A DNA stretch of 64,000 nt from Klebsiella pneumoniae. GTDB lineage: Bacteria; Myxococcota_A; UBA796; SXON01. The DNA lies in NCBI GenBank assembly GCA_945861635.1, contig CAMAWH010000024.1:1-64000 (forward strand), written 5' to 3'. Every line of letters begins with the position of its first letter. Within the stretch, counting starts at the first letter, position 1. A program made the translations under genes and the position numbers. The notes under the pieces are model-generated. The model did not search any database and was not told where the DNA came from. It was given only the letters and a program-made list of their open reading frames with translations. Positions 47,113-56,656 of this stretch are shown here, piece by piece.

Positions 47113-48186
47113 ATGAACTACGCCCGCATCGCCGAGTTGCTCGGTCCCGACGCTTCCACCCTCCTCGACCACACGTGCGTCGGCATCCCGAAAGCGCGGA
47201 TTGCGCTGCCCGGGCCGGATTTTGTGGAGCGCGTCTGGGTGGAAAGTGACCGTTCTCCCGCAGTTCTTGGCAGCCTTCAATCGCTTTACGACCACGGGCG
47301 GCTGGCGGGAACGGGGTACGTGTCGTTCCTGCCCGTCGATCAGGGAATCGAGCACTCTGCCGGTGCTTCCTTCGCGAACAACCCCGATTATTTCGACCCG
47401 GCAAACATTGTTGAGTTGGCCATTGAGGGCGGGTGCAATGGCGTTGCCTCCACGCTCGGCGTGCTCGGGATGTGCGGCCGTAAATATGCCCATCGAATCC
47501 CGTTCATTCTCAAAGTCAACCACAATGAACTGCTCACGTACCCGAACAAGGCGGACCAGATCCTCTTCGCCAGCGTGAAGCAGGCCCGTGACATGGGCGC
47601 CCGCGCTATCGGGGCAACGATCTACTTCGGCTCCGACAACAGCGCTCGGCAGATCGTGGAGATCTCGGCTGCGTTTCAGGCGGCACATGAGGCCGGCCTT
47701 GCGACGATATTGTGGTGCTACCTGCGCAACAATGCGTTCAAAAAGGACGGCGTCGATTACCACGTGTCCGCCGACCTTTCCGGACAGGCGAACCACCTCG
47801 GCGCCACGATTCAGGCCGACATCGTCAAACAGAAGCTACCCGAGAACAACGGTGGCTACAACGCGCTGAACTTTGCAGGTTCAAGCTATGGAAAGACCGA
47901 CCAGCGCATCTACGACACGCTGACGACGGCGAACCCCATCGATCTCGTTCGCTACCAGGTGGCGAATGGCTACATGGGCAAGATCGGACTTATCAATTCG
48001 GGTGGCGCTTCCGGGGGCGCAACGGATCTGGCCGAGGCCGTCAAAACCGCAGTGGTCAACAAACGCGGCGGAGGGATGGGCCTGATCTCCGGGCGGAAGG
48101 CGTTCCAGAAGCCGCGCGCCGAAGGTGTGGCGTTGCTCCATGCCATTCAGGACGTCTACCGCTGCGGCGAAGTCACGGTCGCGTAG
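47113..48186 (+). CDS. fbaB: Class I fructose-bisphosphate aldolase (FbaB/DhnA type)
   Basis: The 357-residue protein matches bacterial class I (Schiff-base) aldolase Fba[30 protein letters not shown] in outline, [44 protein letters not shown] in outline, then [17 protein letters not shown] and [11 protein letters not shown] for phosphate binding near the end. Expected activity is the reversible cleavage of fructose 1,6-bisphosphate. The ATG at 47113 is used; the upstream open frame is not family-like. Its last 14 bases overlap the end of the convergent adaptor gene. Confidence 0.95.
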   Translation: MNYARIAELLGPDASTLLDHTCVGIPKARIALPGPDFVERVWVESDRSPAVLGSLQSLYDHGRLAGTGYVSFLPVDQGIEHSAGASFANNPDYFDPANIVELAIEGGCNGVASTLGVLGMCGRKYAHRIPFILKVNHNELLTYPNKADQILFASVKQARDMGARAIGATIYFGSDNSARQIVEISAAFQAAHEAGLATILWCYLRNNAFKKDGVDYHVSADLSGQANHLGATIQADIVKQKLPENNGGYNALNFAGSSYGKTDQRIYDTLTTANPIDLVRYQVANGYMGKIGLINSGGASGGATDLAEAVKTAVVNKRGGGMGLISGRKAFQKPRAEGVALLHAIQDVYRCGEVTVA

Positions 48187-49300
48187 CGGCGGGCGGCGCG
48201 GCGACAGGCGGTGCGACGGCCTCTGCAGCGGGGGCGTTCACGACCGTCACCGGCGATCCGTCCTGCAGGGCTTCATTGCCGCGCACGACGACGCTATCTC
48301 CCGCCTGCAACGCTGAGTCTCCGACAACGGTGATCACGACGGTGTCCCCACCCGTCCCGGTCATCGTGACCGCGACCTTCCGCGCCTTCCCCTCACTCAC
48401 GACGAACACATTGCCGCTGGACACCGAGTCACGCGGCACCTGCAGCGCATCGGGAAGTGTTTCAACCTCGACAACGGCGCGAACAGCGAGGCCGGGAAGC
48501 AACCCCGCCGGAGGGTCGGGAAGGTCAACCCGTGCACGCTGGTTGCGGCTGGCACCATCGGCCGCCGGAACGACGCCGCCCACGACACCGTCCGCCGTAA
48601 TTTCGGGCCGCGATGGCACCTGAACGTGCGCCAGCGCCCCCAGGACGATGCGACCGGCCCACACCTCCCCAACATCCAGCGTGACCTCCAGCGCGCCACT
48701 GGAGACGACGCCCGACACGAGCGTGCCCACGGCCAAACGCGCGCCGAGCCTTGCCTCCTGGCGGGACACGATGCCGTCCACAGGAGCGCGCAGCGTCGTC
48801 CGCGCGACATCCAACTCCGCCGCCTGCTTGCCGGCGGTCCGCACATCCCGCTCGGCCTCCGCCGCCCGCAAGGCAGCTTCCGCCTCACTCAGCGCGAGCC
48901 GCGCGTCTTCCGTTTCGCGCGCAGAAATCGCGCCGGGATCGCGCTCCGCCACCGAGATCAGCCGCGCGGTCGCAACGCGCACCCGATCGAACGCTGCGCG
49001 CTTCACCGCCACCGCAGCGTCCGCCTGTGCGAGCAGCGCGTCGGCCTGCGCCAGCGCAATCCGGAACGGCCGCGCGTCCAACTCCACTAGCGTCTCGCCG
49101 CGGCGAACCTTGGCGCCAATGCGCGCCGGCACCGCGACGACCGTACCCGCGATCTCCGTGCTGGACAGGGCCTCCCCGGGGGATCGAACCTCACCATCCA
49201 GCGTCACGCGCACCGCCGCCGGACCTCGGATCACCGCCGCCGTGACGACCGGAACCGTAAACGCGCGCGGCGCGGCGGGCGGTGCACCGCAGCCCCACAA
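48173..49300 (-). CDS. RND periplasmic adaptor (HlyD/membrane fusion protein) lipoprotein
   Basis: The 375-residue protein has the adaptor order: barrel-sandwich/lipoyl half ([27 protein letters not shown] in outline), a long helical hairpin (residues 80-160, [23 protein letters not shown]), the second lipoyl half ([28 protein letters not shown] in outline), a beta-barrel and a membrane-proximal domain ([18 protein letters not shown]). In the same frame, upstream of the first canonical start (TTG, 49300), is [14 protein letters not shown], a lipoprotein signal core. The real start may be a non-standard codon such as CTG near 49318. It overlaps the end of pheS in that case and likely serves the RND pump 4 kb away. 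Confidence 0.86.
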   Translation of the reverse strand: MWGCGAPPAAPRAFTVPVVTAAVIRGPAAVRVTLDGEVRSPGEALSSTEIAGTVVAVPARIGAKVRRGETLVELDARPFRIALAQADALLAQADAAVAVKRAAFDRVRVATARLISVAERDPGAISARETEDARLALSEAEAALRAAEAERDVRTAGKQAAELDVARTTLRAPVDGIVSRQEARLGARLAVGTLVSGVVSSGALEVTLDVGEVWAGRIVLGALAHVQVPSRPEITADGVVGGVVPAADGASRNQRARVDLPDPPAGLLPGLAVRAVVEVETLPDALQVPRDSVSSGNVFVVSEGKARKVAVTMTGTGGDTVVITVVGDSALQAGDSVVVRGNEALQDGSPVTVVNAPAAEAVAPPVAAPPAATRP

Positions 49301-49323
49301 TGACGCGCCGACCAGCAGGATCG

Positions 49324-50328
49324 CTAGAACTGCCTCACCAGGTTCAACCTGCCATCATAGAGCCTGCGGATATCGTCGATGCCGTAGCGGAGCATCACCA
49401 TCCGGTCGAAGCCCATCCCGAACGCGAACCCCTGCCATTCCTTCGGATCGTGGTCACACATGCGCAGCACGTCGGGGTGCACCAGCCCACCGGGAATCAG
49501 CTCGATCCAGCCCGAGTGTTTGCAAATCGAGCATCCGGCACCCTCACAAAACACACAGCAGACATCGAGGTCCAGGCCGGGCTCGACGAAGGGATAGAAG
49601 GCCGGGCGAAAGCGCGTTGCAAGCGGGCGCCCCATCACCTTGGCGACCAACGTTTCCAGCGTATGCTTCAGATGCCCGATATTCACGTCACGGTCCACAA
49701 GCAGGCCTTCCACCTGATTGAAGCTGGCGTGGTGGGTCGCGTCGATACTCTCGTTCCGGTAGACGCGACCCGGCGCGATGATCCGCAGGGGCGGCGTGCG
49801 CGAGGATAGCGTGCGGATTTGTACAGACGACGTATGGGTGCGTGGAATCTCGCGTTGGTCGGTATAGAACGTGTCCCAGACATCTCGCGCGGGGTGGTCC
49901 TTCGGAATGTTGAGCGCGTCGAAGTTATGCCACTCGTCCTCGATTTCCGGCCCGCTCATCACTTCGAAACCGAGGCCGGAGAAGTGGTCGATCACTTCGT
50001 CGAGCAGGAGCGTGATCGGATGCAGGCAACCCTGCCGGTGGGAGGGCGCCGGCGCCGTCACGTCGATCCATCCCGCATCGAGATCTGCACGCTCCGCAAG
50101 GGTTTCGAGTACGGCGCGCCTTGCGTCGATTCGGGCCGTCGCCTCCAGCTTCAGCAGATTCACGGAGGCGCCGTGCGCCGAGCGCTCGGCCGGCGGAAGC
50201 GCGCCGAGATCCTTCATCAACGCGGTGACTTCGCCTTTTTTGCCGAGCAGGCGCACGCGTGCGTCCTCCAGCGTCGCAAGATCGACCGCCGCGTCCACGA
50301 TCTCCGCGATGCGCGCGCCGTCGATCAT
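49324..50328 (-). CDS. pheS: Phenylalanyl-tRNA synthetase alpha subunit
   Basis: The 334-residue subunit carries the catalytic core: an N-terminal coiled coil, GCLHPITLLLDEVIDHFSGLGFEVMSGPEIEDEWHNFDALNIPKDHPARD in outline, the class II motif 2 region (RIIAPGRVYRNESIDATHHASFNQVEGLLV in outline) and motif 3 (GFAFGMGFDRMVMLRYGIDDIR). A CEGAGCSICKHSG zinc-like Cys cluster sits before motif 3. The gene overlaps the end of the DsbA-like lipoprotein gene by four bases and has the adaptor gene just after it, so it is not in the usual pheST pair. Confidence 0.97.
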   Translation of the reverse strand: MIDGARIAEIVDAAVDLATLEDARVRLLGKKGEVTALMKDLGALPPAERSAHGASVNLLKLEATARIDARRAVLETLAERADLDAGWIDVTAPAPSHRQGCLHPITLLLDEVIDHFSGLGFEVMSGPEIEDEWHNFDALNIPKDHPARDVWDTFYTDQREIPRTHTSSVQIRTLSSRTPPLRIIAPGRVYRNESIDATHHASFNQVEGLLVDRDVNIGHLKHTLETLVAKVMGRPLATRFRPAFYPFVEPGLDLDVCCVFCEGAGCSICKHSGWIELIPGGLVHPDVLRMCDHDPKEWQGFAFGMGFDRMVMLRYGIDDIRRLYDGRLNLVRQF

Positions 50329-51404
50329 CCGGGCTTGGCGGCCAGCTCGCGGTCGATGATCGCCTTGAATTTCTCGTACGGCTGGGCGCCGTTCAAAAAG
50401 ATGCCGTTGATGAAGAAGGCGGGCGTACCCGTCACGCCTGCTTGCGCGCCGTCAGCCTCATCTTTCTCGATCTCGGCGACGATCGCCGGGTCCTTCCGAC
50501 ACTCATCCCATTTGGCGATGTCGAGGCCATTTTCCGCCGCAAGTTTTTGCAGGTCCGCCTCACTCAGCGCCTTCTGATTCTTCATGATGGCGCCGTGGTA
50601 GGGCCAGAACTTGTCTTGCTTGCCCGCGCAATTCGCCGCAGCGGCCGCCGGTGTGGCTTCGTCGTGGAAGGACAGGGGGAAGTCCCGGAAGACAAACTTC
50701 ACCTTGCCCTCGTAATTAGTCATCACCTGGTCGATCGATTCCTGCGCCTTTCCGCAGTACGGACATTGATAATCGGCGAATTGCACGATGGTAATCAGCG
50801 CCGTTTCAGGGCCGATGAACGGGTCGTCGTCCGCCGACACGGGCATCCGCGGCAGGTCGGGGTAGGGAAGCTGAACCACCACCCCGTACTTCGTACGCAA
50901 TCCGACCATGTAGGCGTCAAACAACTCGGCCTGCTTCTTCTGGCGCACCGCCTTGATGACCTCGGGCCGTACTTCCTCCAGCGGCTTGCCCCGGAATTTG
51001 CGTTGCAGGATCTGGTACGCCTCAGCAACCTCCTGCTCATTGGGGTCGGTGACCTTTTCCTCGATTTCCCGCTTGAGGAGCGCGTCCGTGCCGGTGACGC
51101 CCGTTGCCTTGGCCTCGGCGGTGAGGATGGCCTCGTTGACCTTGTCATCGACGTCTTGCGACTCCGCTTCGTACCGACCGTTCAGGTAGTCTGCCTCCAT
51201 CTTTGAAATCTTCTGCTTCAAGCTATCTTTCACGGCACCGTACTTGACATCGCCGCCGTTCCAGTAGGCAACAACGGCGTCCGCGCCCGGACCGTAGGCG
51301 GGCGCTGCAACCGACGCCGGCGCAGGGCCAGATGCGGCAACCGTTGAGGTGGGACCGTCTTTTGTACAGGCGAGGAACGTGAGTAGCGTGAGCAAGGGCA
51401 CCAT
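50325..51404 (-). CDS. DsbA-like thiol-disulfide lipoprotein with SurA-like N-terminal region
   Basis: The 359-residue lipoprotein (lipobox LTFLAC) has an extra N-terminal part (residues about 45-165, DAVVAYWNGGDVKYGAVKDSL) resembling SurA/PrsA helical chaperone regions. A DsbA/thioredoxin domain follows: VQFADYQCPYCGKAQESID with CPYC active site, the inserted helices, and GVTGTPAFFINGIFLNGA with the cis-proline. It should catalyse disulfide formation or isomerisation outside the cytoplasm. The N-terminal fusion is an uncommon layout seen in deltaproteobacteria. Confidence 0.9.
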   Translation of the reverse strand: MVPLLTLLTFLACTKDGPTSTVAASGPAPASVAAPAYGPGADAVVAYWNGGDVKYGAVKDSLKQKISKMEADYLNGRYEAESQDVDDKVNEAILTAEAKATGVTGTDALLKREIEEKVTDPNEQEVAEAYQILQRKFRGKPLEEVRPEVIKAVRQKKQAELFDAYMVGLRTKYGVVVQLPYPDLPRMPVSADDDPFIGPETALITIVQFADYQCPYCGKAQESIDQVMTNYEGKVKFVFRDFPLSFHDEATPAAAAANCAGKQDKFWPYHGAIMKNQKALSEADLQKLAAENGLDIAKWDECRKDPAIVAEIEKDEADGAQAGVTGTPAFFINGIFLNGAQPYEKFKAIIDRELAAKPG

Positions 51405-51421
51405 CCGGAAAGCCGCGACCG

Positions 51422-51772
51422 TTAACCCGGTCCGAGCGGACGAGGAAAGGACGACAGGCCGAAACGCCGGTCATCCGGGTCCAACCCATACACCGTGAAC
51501 TCCGTTCGCCCATCCTCGCGCCCCCCGGCATTGACGATTTGGGACGCCCACGCCGCCGCAGTTCCCGGCTCCACCGTGAACACGGGAATCGCTCCCTCTC
51601 GGATCGGACCTCGCTCGATCATCCAGATGACATCCTCTACATCGAACCATACCGATCGCACGCCAACATCATCCTCCTGCCGACGTTTTTCGGGGAGGGA
51701 GAGGAGTTCGCCATAGAAGCGGGCGAGGCGGGCAGGATCGGGAGAGAGGAGAGCGAGATGGTGAAATCGCAT
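51422..51772 (-). CDS. VOC-family (glyoxalase/bleomycin resistance) protein
   Basis: The 116-residue protein follows the beta-alpha-beta-beta-beta VOC module: MRFHHLALLSPDPARLARFYGELLSL at the start, VGVRSVWFDVEDVIWMIERGP in outline, then VFTVEPGTAAAWASQIVNAG and FTVYGLDPDDRRFGLSSF. The metal ligands are only partly recognisable (His4/5 and Glu-like residues). Substrate unknown. It is divergent from the kinase gene with just 22 bases between starts. Confidence 0.86.
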   Translation of the reverse strand: MRFHHLALLSPDPARLARFYGELLSLPEKRRQEDDVGVRSVWFDVEDVIWMIERGPIREGAIPVFTVEPGTAAAWASQIVNAGGREDGRTEFTVYGLDPDDRRFGLSSFPRPLGPG

Positions 51773-51794
51773 CCGGGCCCGTTACCCTGCTGCG

Positions 51795-54700
51795 GTGAGC
51801 ACGCCGACGCACATCGGGCCGTATCGCGTGGTTCGCGCCATCGCGCAGGGCGGCTTGTCCGCCGTGTACGAAGTCGCGGACCCGGAAACGGGCTCGTCTT
51901 TGGCCGCAAAGGTGCTTTTACAGAAGGACGCGGGCCTCACGCGCTTCGAGCGGGAGTATCGAGCCCTGACGCGGATCGACCACCCGAACGTCGTAAGCGT
52001 CTATCGGTACGGGGAGACCGATGAGGGCCAGCCTTACTTGATCATGGAGCTATTGCAGGGCGTGCCGGCGCAGGTCCGCGTCAAGAGCATCGGTCGCCCC
52101 GGGGAGCCCGCCCGAACCGCCGAGTCCGCGCGCATCGCGTTGCACGTCGCGGAGGCGCTCGCGCACCTGCACAGTCGCGACATCGTTCACCGCGACCTCA
52201 AGTCGAACAACGTCATCGTCCTGGGAGATGGGACGGTCAAAGTCCTGGACTTCGGGACGGCCCTGCTGCTCCGGTCGCGAGAGCAGATCACCGGCGTCGG
52301 CGAATTTGTCGGGACGTTTGCGTACGCTTCGCCCGAGCAGATCACGGGGGGCGCGGTGGACGCGCGATCGGATCTCTACGCGCTCGGCGTGCTGTTTTAT
52401 CGCATGCTCACCGCAAAGCGTCCGTTTGAGGCCGATTCACCGCATGCGCTCGCCCGACTGCATCTGCACGTGATTCCGAGGCCGCCCAATCATCTCGTCC
52501 CCGCGCTGCCCGACGATCTGTCTGCGCTTGCGATGCAGCTTCTCGCCAAGGATCCCGGCGATCGCCCGCCCAGCGCCATCGACCTGGTCCGCCGCCTGAA
52601 CAACTGGGCAGGGAGGGACGCACCGTTCGCGCCGCCAAACCTCCGCTTCATCGGTCGCCAGCAGCAGCTCGGCGCGCTGCAAACCGTGTTCGCCACGCTG
52701 CGGTCGGGCGGAGTGTTGCTCTTTTCAGGCGCGGAAGGCTGTGGACGGGGGCGGCTGGTGGACCTGGCGCTCGAGGACGCGCAGACGCGTGGATTCCGTT
52801 GCTTTCCTCTGGATATGGCATCGGGTGGCCTGCGCGCACTCGGCTTCGCGCTCCTCGACACCGTCGGCGAGTTGGACCCCCCGGAGATGGAGGCGTCGGC
52901 ACGCATCGCGGCCCTGGAGCCCAACATCGACAACGTGGCTGCCGCGCTCGCGACGCGCGCGGCGGTGGACCCCTTTCCCATCGTCCTCGGCGCCCGGGGC
53001 CTGCACCGCGCCACACGAATCGAGCGGGACGCGCTGGGAAGTGTGCTCGTGCAACTCGCGGAACGAGAGGCCAAGGTCCTGCTGGTCGGGACGGCGTCGG
53101 ACGGCGAAAGCGTCGCCGGCGCGCGCGTCGTGGACGTGCCGCCGCTGACCGGCGCAGAGGTGGCGGCGTTGGCGAGCCAATGGCTGGGGGTCGCGTCCGT
53201 GCCGCCGGAGTTGGTTCGGCGGCTGCTCGTCGCAAGCGGGGGGATGCCAACACCGCTCGAGGAGATCGTGCGCGCCTTGCCGAGGGACGGCGCGGATAGC
53301 GTCCTGGTGGTGCCAGGAACCGTGCGGGACGCGCTGTTGATCCGTATCGACAGCCTCGGCCGGGCAGAGCGGCGGGTTGCCGAGGTCGTCGCGCTCGGGG
53401 AAGGTGACTTTGACCTTGACAACATCGTGTACGCCGTGGACGAGTCGCCCGAAGACGTCACGGCCGCGCTCACGACGATGGAACGAGACCGCTTGGTGCT
53501 TCGCAAGGGCGTCGGCTGGGCGTTTCGCATCGGCATCGCTGCCGAGTTGGTGCGTACGCATATGCGCGCAACGCGTCGTCACGTCGTCGTGCGGCGCCTT
53601 GCGGAGCGCAGCGCGGGCCTGCCCGCAACGCGGGCCATCGCGGAGCTGTTGCTGGCGGCGGATCGACCGACGGAGGCGGCCCACGTTGCCGCAACCTGGG
53701 CGGAATCCCTCCTTCGCTCTGGCCTTCACGCCGATGCGCTGCCGATCCTGGCGGCGGTGACACGCGGACGGCCGAACGCGCCCGGGCGTGCGTGGCGCAT
53801 GTACGCGGAGTGCCTCGCCGAGGTGCGCCCGCACGACGATGGCGTCGCTCAGGCGGTCGCGAACGCGGGTGCGCTTGCCGACGGTGAAATCCAGCGGGGA
53901 GAGGTCGAACTGGTGGCCGCGCGGTTGGCGCGGGCGCGCGGCGACACGGACGCCGAGCGGGCGCTGCTACACGCCGCGGTCACGCGCTTTCGCGATGATG
54001 GCCGCCGACTCTCCGGGGCGCGCGAACGACTCGCCGACGCCTGCTACCGCGTAGGTGACCTCGCAGAAGCGCGCCGCCATGCTCGCGACGCCGTTGCCGC
54101 CTTCCCAGGGGACGCCGCCCACGCCGAAGTGACGCTCGCGCTTGTGCTCGTGGAGCGCGGCGCCCTCATCGAGTCCGAGCAGTACGCGCGCCGCGCCATC
54201 GCCGCGTTCGAGGCACAGGGAAAAACCGCTTGGCGCGCCGCCGCCTGCCTCGCGGCTAGCCTGCGTTGGCAAGGACGGTGGTCAGAGGCGCTCTCCGCGC
54301 TGGAGGAATGCCTGACGGGCGCCCGATCCGAAGCCCCGGCGCGTCGCCTCGCAACTATATTGTTTACACTCGCAGACCTTGATCTGGACTTGTTCCGAAT
54401 CGGGCAGGCGCGGGATCGTGTCGCGCAAGCGCTGGACGTGCTGGACGGCGAAATCCCCCCGCGGCTCGACGCTACCCACGCGCTCCTCAAAGCGCGGCTC
54501 CTGAGCGAGACCGATGACTACTCTCAAGCGTTGACGATCGTCGAGGCAGCGGTGGCCCGCACGACCTCCCGCGGAATGTTCCGCCATGCGGCCCAGCTTC
54601 GCGCCGTGCGCGCCGTGGTCATGCGCCATGTGGGCCGTGGGGACATTGCCAGCGCGGAGTTTGCAGCCGCCCGAAACGCACTGCGCACCATGGGAGCGAC

Positions 54701-54992
54701 GCGCGCGCTCGGGTGGGTCGCGGCGCTGCGCGCACGCTCGGGGCACGGAGAGGAACCCGCGGATGACGTATTTTCCGACGTCCGGGAATGGATGACCACG
54801 GAGCCCGCGCGCATGACGCGCGTGGAATACCGTCTCGCGGCGCTGCGCAGCGCGCGGCGCCAGGCCAAGGGCTTGGCGGAGGCGCACGATGCGGCGCGGC
54901 TCGCCGTCGCCGACTTGCGCGCGTGGTTGAGCGCGGAGGACGCCGCGGCGTTGGCCGTCCACCCGTGGACGCGCACGCTGGGGGACACATGA
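51795..54992 (+). CDS. Ser/Thr protein kinase with AAA-like and TPR regions
   Basis: The 1,065-residue protein opens with a Hanks kinase (residues 8-270): AQGGLSAVYEV (P-loop), K39 in SLAAKVLL, VHRDLKSNN (131-139), LDFGTA (151-156) and YASPEQ. All catalytic residues are present. Residues 280-560 are an AAA/STAND-like ATPase, but its P-loop is SGAEGCGRGRL, with Arg for Lys and Gly for Ser/Thr, so ATP binding may be weak or lost. From about 600 to the end are TPR-like helical repeats (ALVLVERGALIESEQYARRAIAAFE in outline). A GTG start at 51795. It resembles AfsK/PknK-type kinase-ATPase-TPR proteins that sense partners through the repeats. Its stop overlaps the FAD gene start (ATGA). Confidence 0.92.
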   Translation: MSTPTHIGPYRVVRAIAQGGLSAVYEVADPETGSSLAAKVLLQKDAGLTRFEREYRALTRIDHPNVVSVYRYGETDEGQPYLIMELLQGVPAQVRVKSIGRPGEPARTAESARIALHVAEALAHLHSRDIVHRDLKSNNVIVLGDGTVKVLDFGTALLLRSREQITGVGEFVGTFAYASPEQITGGAVDARSDLYALGVLFYRMLTAKRPFEADSPHALARLHLHVIPRPPNHLVPALPDDLSALAMQLLAKDPGDRPPSAIDLVRRLNNWAGRDAPFAPPNLRFIGRQQQLGALQTVFATLRSGGVLLFSGAEGCGRGRLVDLALEDAQTRGFRCFPLDMASGGLRALGFALLDTVGELDPPEMEASARIAALEPNIDNVAAALATRAAVDPFPIVLGARGLHRATRIERDALGSVLVQLAEREAKVLLVGTASDGESVAGARVVDVPPLTGAEVAALASQWLGVASVPPELVRRLLVASGGMPTPLEEIVRALPRDGADSVLVVPGTVRDALLIRIDSLGRAERRVAEVVALGEGDFDLDNIVYAVDESPEDVTAALTTMERDRLVLRKGVGWAFRIGIAAELVRTHMRATRRHVVVRRLAERSAGLPATRAIAELLLAADRPTEAAHVAATWAESLLRSGLHADALPILAAVTRGRPNAPGRAWRMYAECLAEVRPHDDGVAQAVANAGALADGEIQRGEVELVAARLARARGDTDAERALLHAAVTRFRDDGRRLSGARERLADACYRVGDLAEARRHARDAVAAFPGDAAHAEVTLALVLVERGALIESEQYARRAIAAFEAQGKTAWRAAACLAASLRWQGRWSEALSALEECLTGARSEAPARRLATILFTLADLDLDLFRIGQARDRVAQALDVLDGEIPPRLDATHALLKARLLSETDDYSQALTIVEAAVARTTSRGMFRHAAQLRAVRAVVMRHVGRGDIASAEFAAARNALRTMGATRALGWVAALRARSGHGEEPADDVFSDVREWMTTEPARMTRVEYRLAALRSARRQAKGLAEAHDAARLAVADLRAWLSAEDAAALAVHPWTRTLGDT

Positions 54993-56323
54993 CGCCGATT
55001 ACCAACCCCGAAATCATTGCGGGATATTTGTCGGACGCGTCCAACCTGCGCGGAAATGCCGATATACTTTTTCGACCAAAGGATACCGCGGAAATCGCGG
55101 AAATCGTGCGTTGGTGCCAGGACGGAGGCATTCCCCTGACCGTTTCTGCTCGACGCACCTCGACGACCGGCGCGCCGGTTCCGATGGGCGGCGCGATATT
55201 GTCGACGGAAAATATATCGACCATTCACGCGGTCGATGATGTAGACGGCGGCGTACTGTTGGGCGAGTATCAGGCGGCCACGGAGCGGCAGGGCCGGATG
55301 TTTCCGCCCGACCCGACATCGCGGCATGATTGTTCCGTCGGCGGCGCCATCGCGTGCAACGCAAGTGGTGCAGGAACGTTCAAATATGGCCCAACCCGAA
55401 ATTGGGTAGAATCCGTCGAAGCCGTCTTGGCCGACGGCAGCATTGTTCACGCCGACCGGACAACACCCCTTCCGTGGAAGGTTCCGTTCTGGACGGAACC
55501 AAATGTAAAAACCGCAGCCGGGTATTTTCCCGCGAACAATCTTTTGGACCTGCTCATCGGCAGTGAGGGTACGCTTGGCATCGTAACGCGAGCGCGCACG
55601 AAACTCGTGCCATCGCCCATTGGGACATTGACGATATTTACCTATTTTCCGGCGCGTCCTGAAATGCTGGCATTTCTTTCCCGGGCGCGAACGATGGGTC
55701 CCCGCTGTCTTGAATATTTTGACCGATATTCATTAGACCTGATTCGCGGACGGGTAGATGACGTACCGGAGGCCGACTGCGCGCTGTTGATCGAAATCGA
55801 GCACGCGGAGGAGGCGCCGGTCGAAGAATGGTTTGATGCCCTGGTGGAGTTTGGTGCACTCGTCGAGGCGACTTTGGTGGTAACGGACGCCGCGGGTCGG
55901 CAGAAACTCCATGCAATTCGGCATGCGTTGCCGGCAACGACCAACGAGATCATTGCGCGAAATGGCGTTCAGAAGGTGGGGACGGATTTTGCGGTGCCGA
56001 ATAATCGGTTGGGCGAAATGATGGGCCTGTACGACAACGTGCCGATGCGAACCGTTTGTTTCGGTCACATTGGAAACTCCCACCTGCACCTGAATCTGCT
56101 GCCCGAAAATGCCGTCGAATTGGCGCGCGCACGCGAAATCTACGGGACGTTGGCCCGGGCGGCGGTGGACATGGGCGGCACGGTCAGCGCCGAGCACGGC
56201 ATCGGCCGCCTGAAGCGCGCGCACCTGGCGATGATGGTGCCGCCGGCGGTTTTGCAAGGATGGCGCGATCTGCGGGCGCAAGCGGACCCGAAGGGGATTT
56301 TGGGGCGGGGGGTGATGACGTAG
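54989..56323 (+). CDS. FAD-linked oxidase / dehydrogenase (GlcD-like)
   Basis: The 444-residue protein has an FAD-binding type 4 (PCMH) domain with FRPKDTAEIAEIVRWCQDGGIPLTVSARRTST in outline, PPDPTSRHDCSVGGAIACNASGAGTFKYGPTRNWVESVEAVLADG in outline and IGSEGTLGIVT. The FAD oxidase C-terminal domain ends with CFGHIGNSHLHLNLLP and SAEHGIGRLKR. It belongs with D-lactate dehydrogenase, glycolate oxidase subunit GlcD and alkyl-DHAP synthase; which substrate is used is not deducible. The ATG overlaps the kinase stop by four bases. Codon use is visibly more AT-rich (many ATT, ATA, TTT) than in the kinase, hinting at a different history. Confidence 0.92.
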   Translation: MTPITNPEIIAGYLSDASNLRGNADILFRPKDTAEIAEIVRWCQDGGIPLTVSARRTSTTGAPVPMGGAILSTENISTIHAVDDVDGGVLLGEYQAATERQGRMFPPDPTSRHDCSVGGAIACNASGAGTFKYGPTRNWVESVEAVLADGSIVHADRTTPLPWKVPFWTEPNVKTAAGYFPANNLLDLLIGSEGTLGIVTRARTKLVPSPIGTLTIFTYFPARPEMLAFLSRARTMGPRCLEYFDRYSLDLIRGRVDDVPEADCALLIEIEHAEEAPVEEWFDALVEFGALVEATLVVTDAAGRQKLHAIRHALPATTNEIIARNGVQKVGTDFAVPNNRLGEMMGLYDNVPMRTVCFGHIGNSHLHLNLLPENAVELARAREIYGTLARAAVDMGGTVSAEHGIGRLKRAHLAMMVPPAVLQGWRDLRAQADPKGILGRGVMT

Positions 56324-56340
56324 GCGGGGGACGGGGCGAG

Positions 56341-56563
56341 GGCGCCGCGGTTCACGCCGGGCGCTGCGGTTACGCGCAGCAACCGGTAGCGCGCCCATGT
56401 CGGGATGGAGGGCGCCGCGGTTCACGCCGGGCGCTGCGGTTGCGCGCAGCAACCGGTAGCGCGCCCATGTCGGGATGGAGGGCGCTGCGGTTACGCGCAG
56501 CAACCGGTAGCGCGCCCATGTCGGGATGGAGGGCGCCGCGGTTCACGCCGGGCGCCGCCGGCC
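56341..56563 (+). repeat. REP-like tandem array: about 70-base units with GTAG-marked palindromes
   Basis: Unit 1 (56341-56410) and unit 2 (56411-56480) are 70 bases long and nearly identical. Unit 3 (56481-56531) lacks the first 19 bases, and a partial unit starts at 56532. Each unit has GTAG (56386, 56456, 56507) immediately before an imperfect palindrome GCGCC-CAT...ATG-GAG-GGCGC, and a second hairpin GCTGCG-GTTACG-CGCAGC (56363-56380, 56433-56450 with one loop substitution, 56484-56501). A GTAG tetranucleotide ahead of an imperfect hairpin is the known layout of REP elements that RAYT enzymes recognise, and a RAYT gene begins 93 bases later. Confidence 0.8.
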
Positions 56564-56656
56564 GGCGCCGGCGGTGAGTTGTCCGTCAAAGCTGTGCTCC
56601 GGATTTCTCGGCGATTGCCCTTGCCGTCGGCGGCGCCGTGCCTACCCTTCCCCGCC

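Noticed and set aside
56341-56563. CRISPR array
   Set aside because: Units are 70 or 51 bases with almost no variable spacers, each unit includes its own hairpins, and there are no cas genes.
56405-56656. Reading frame through the REP-like array joining the RAYT gene
   Set aside because: It encodes only the translated repeat (AQQPVARPCRDGG repeated) and has no relation to RAYT N-termini.
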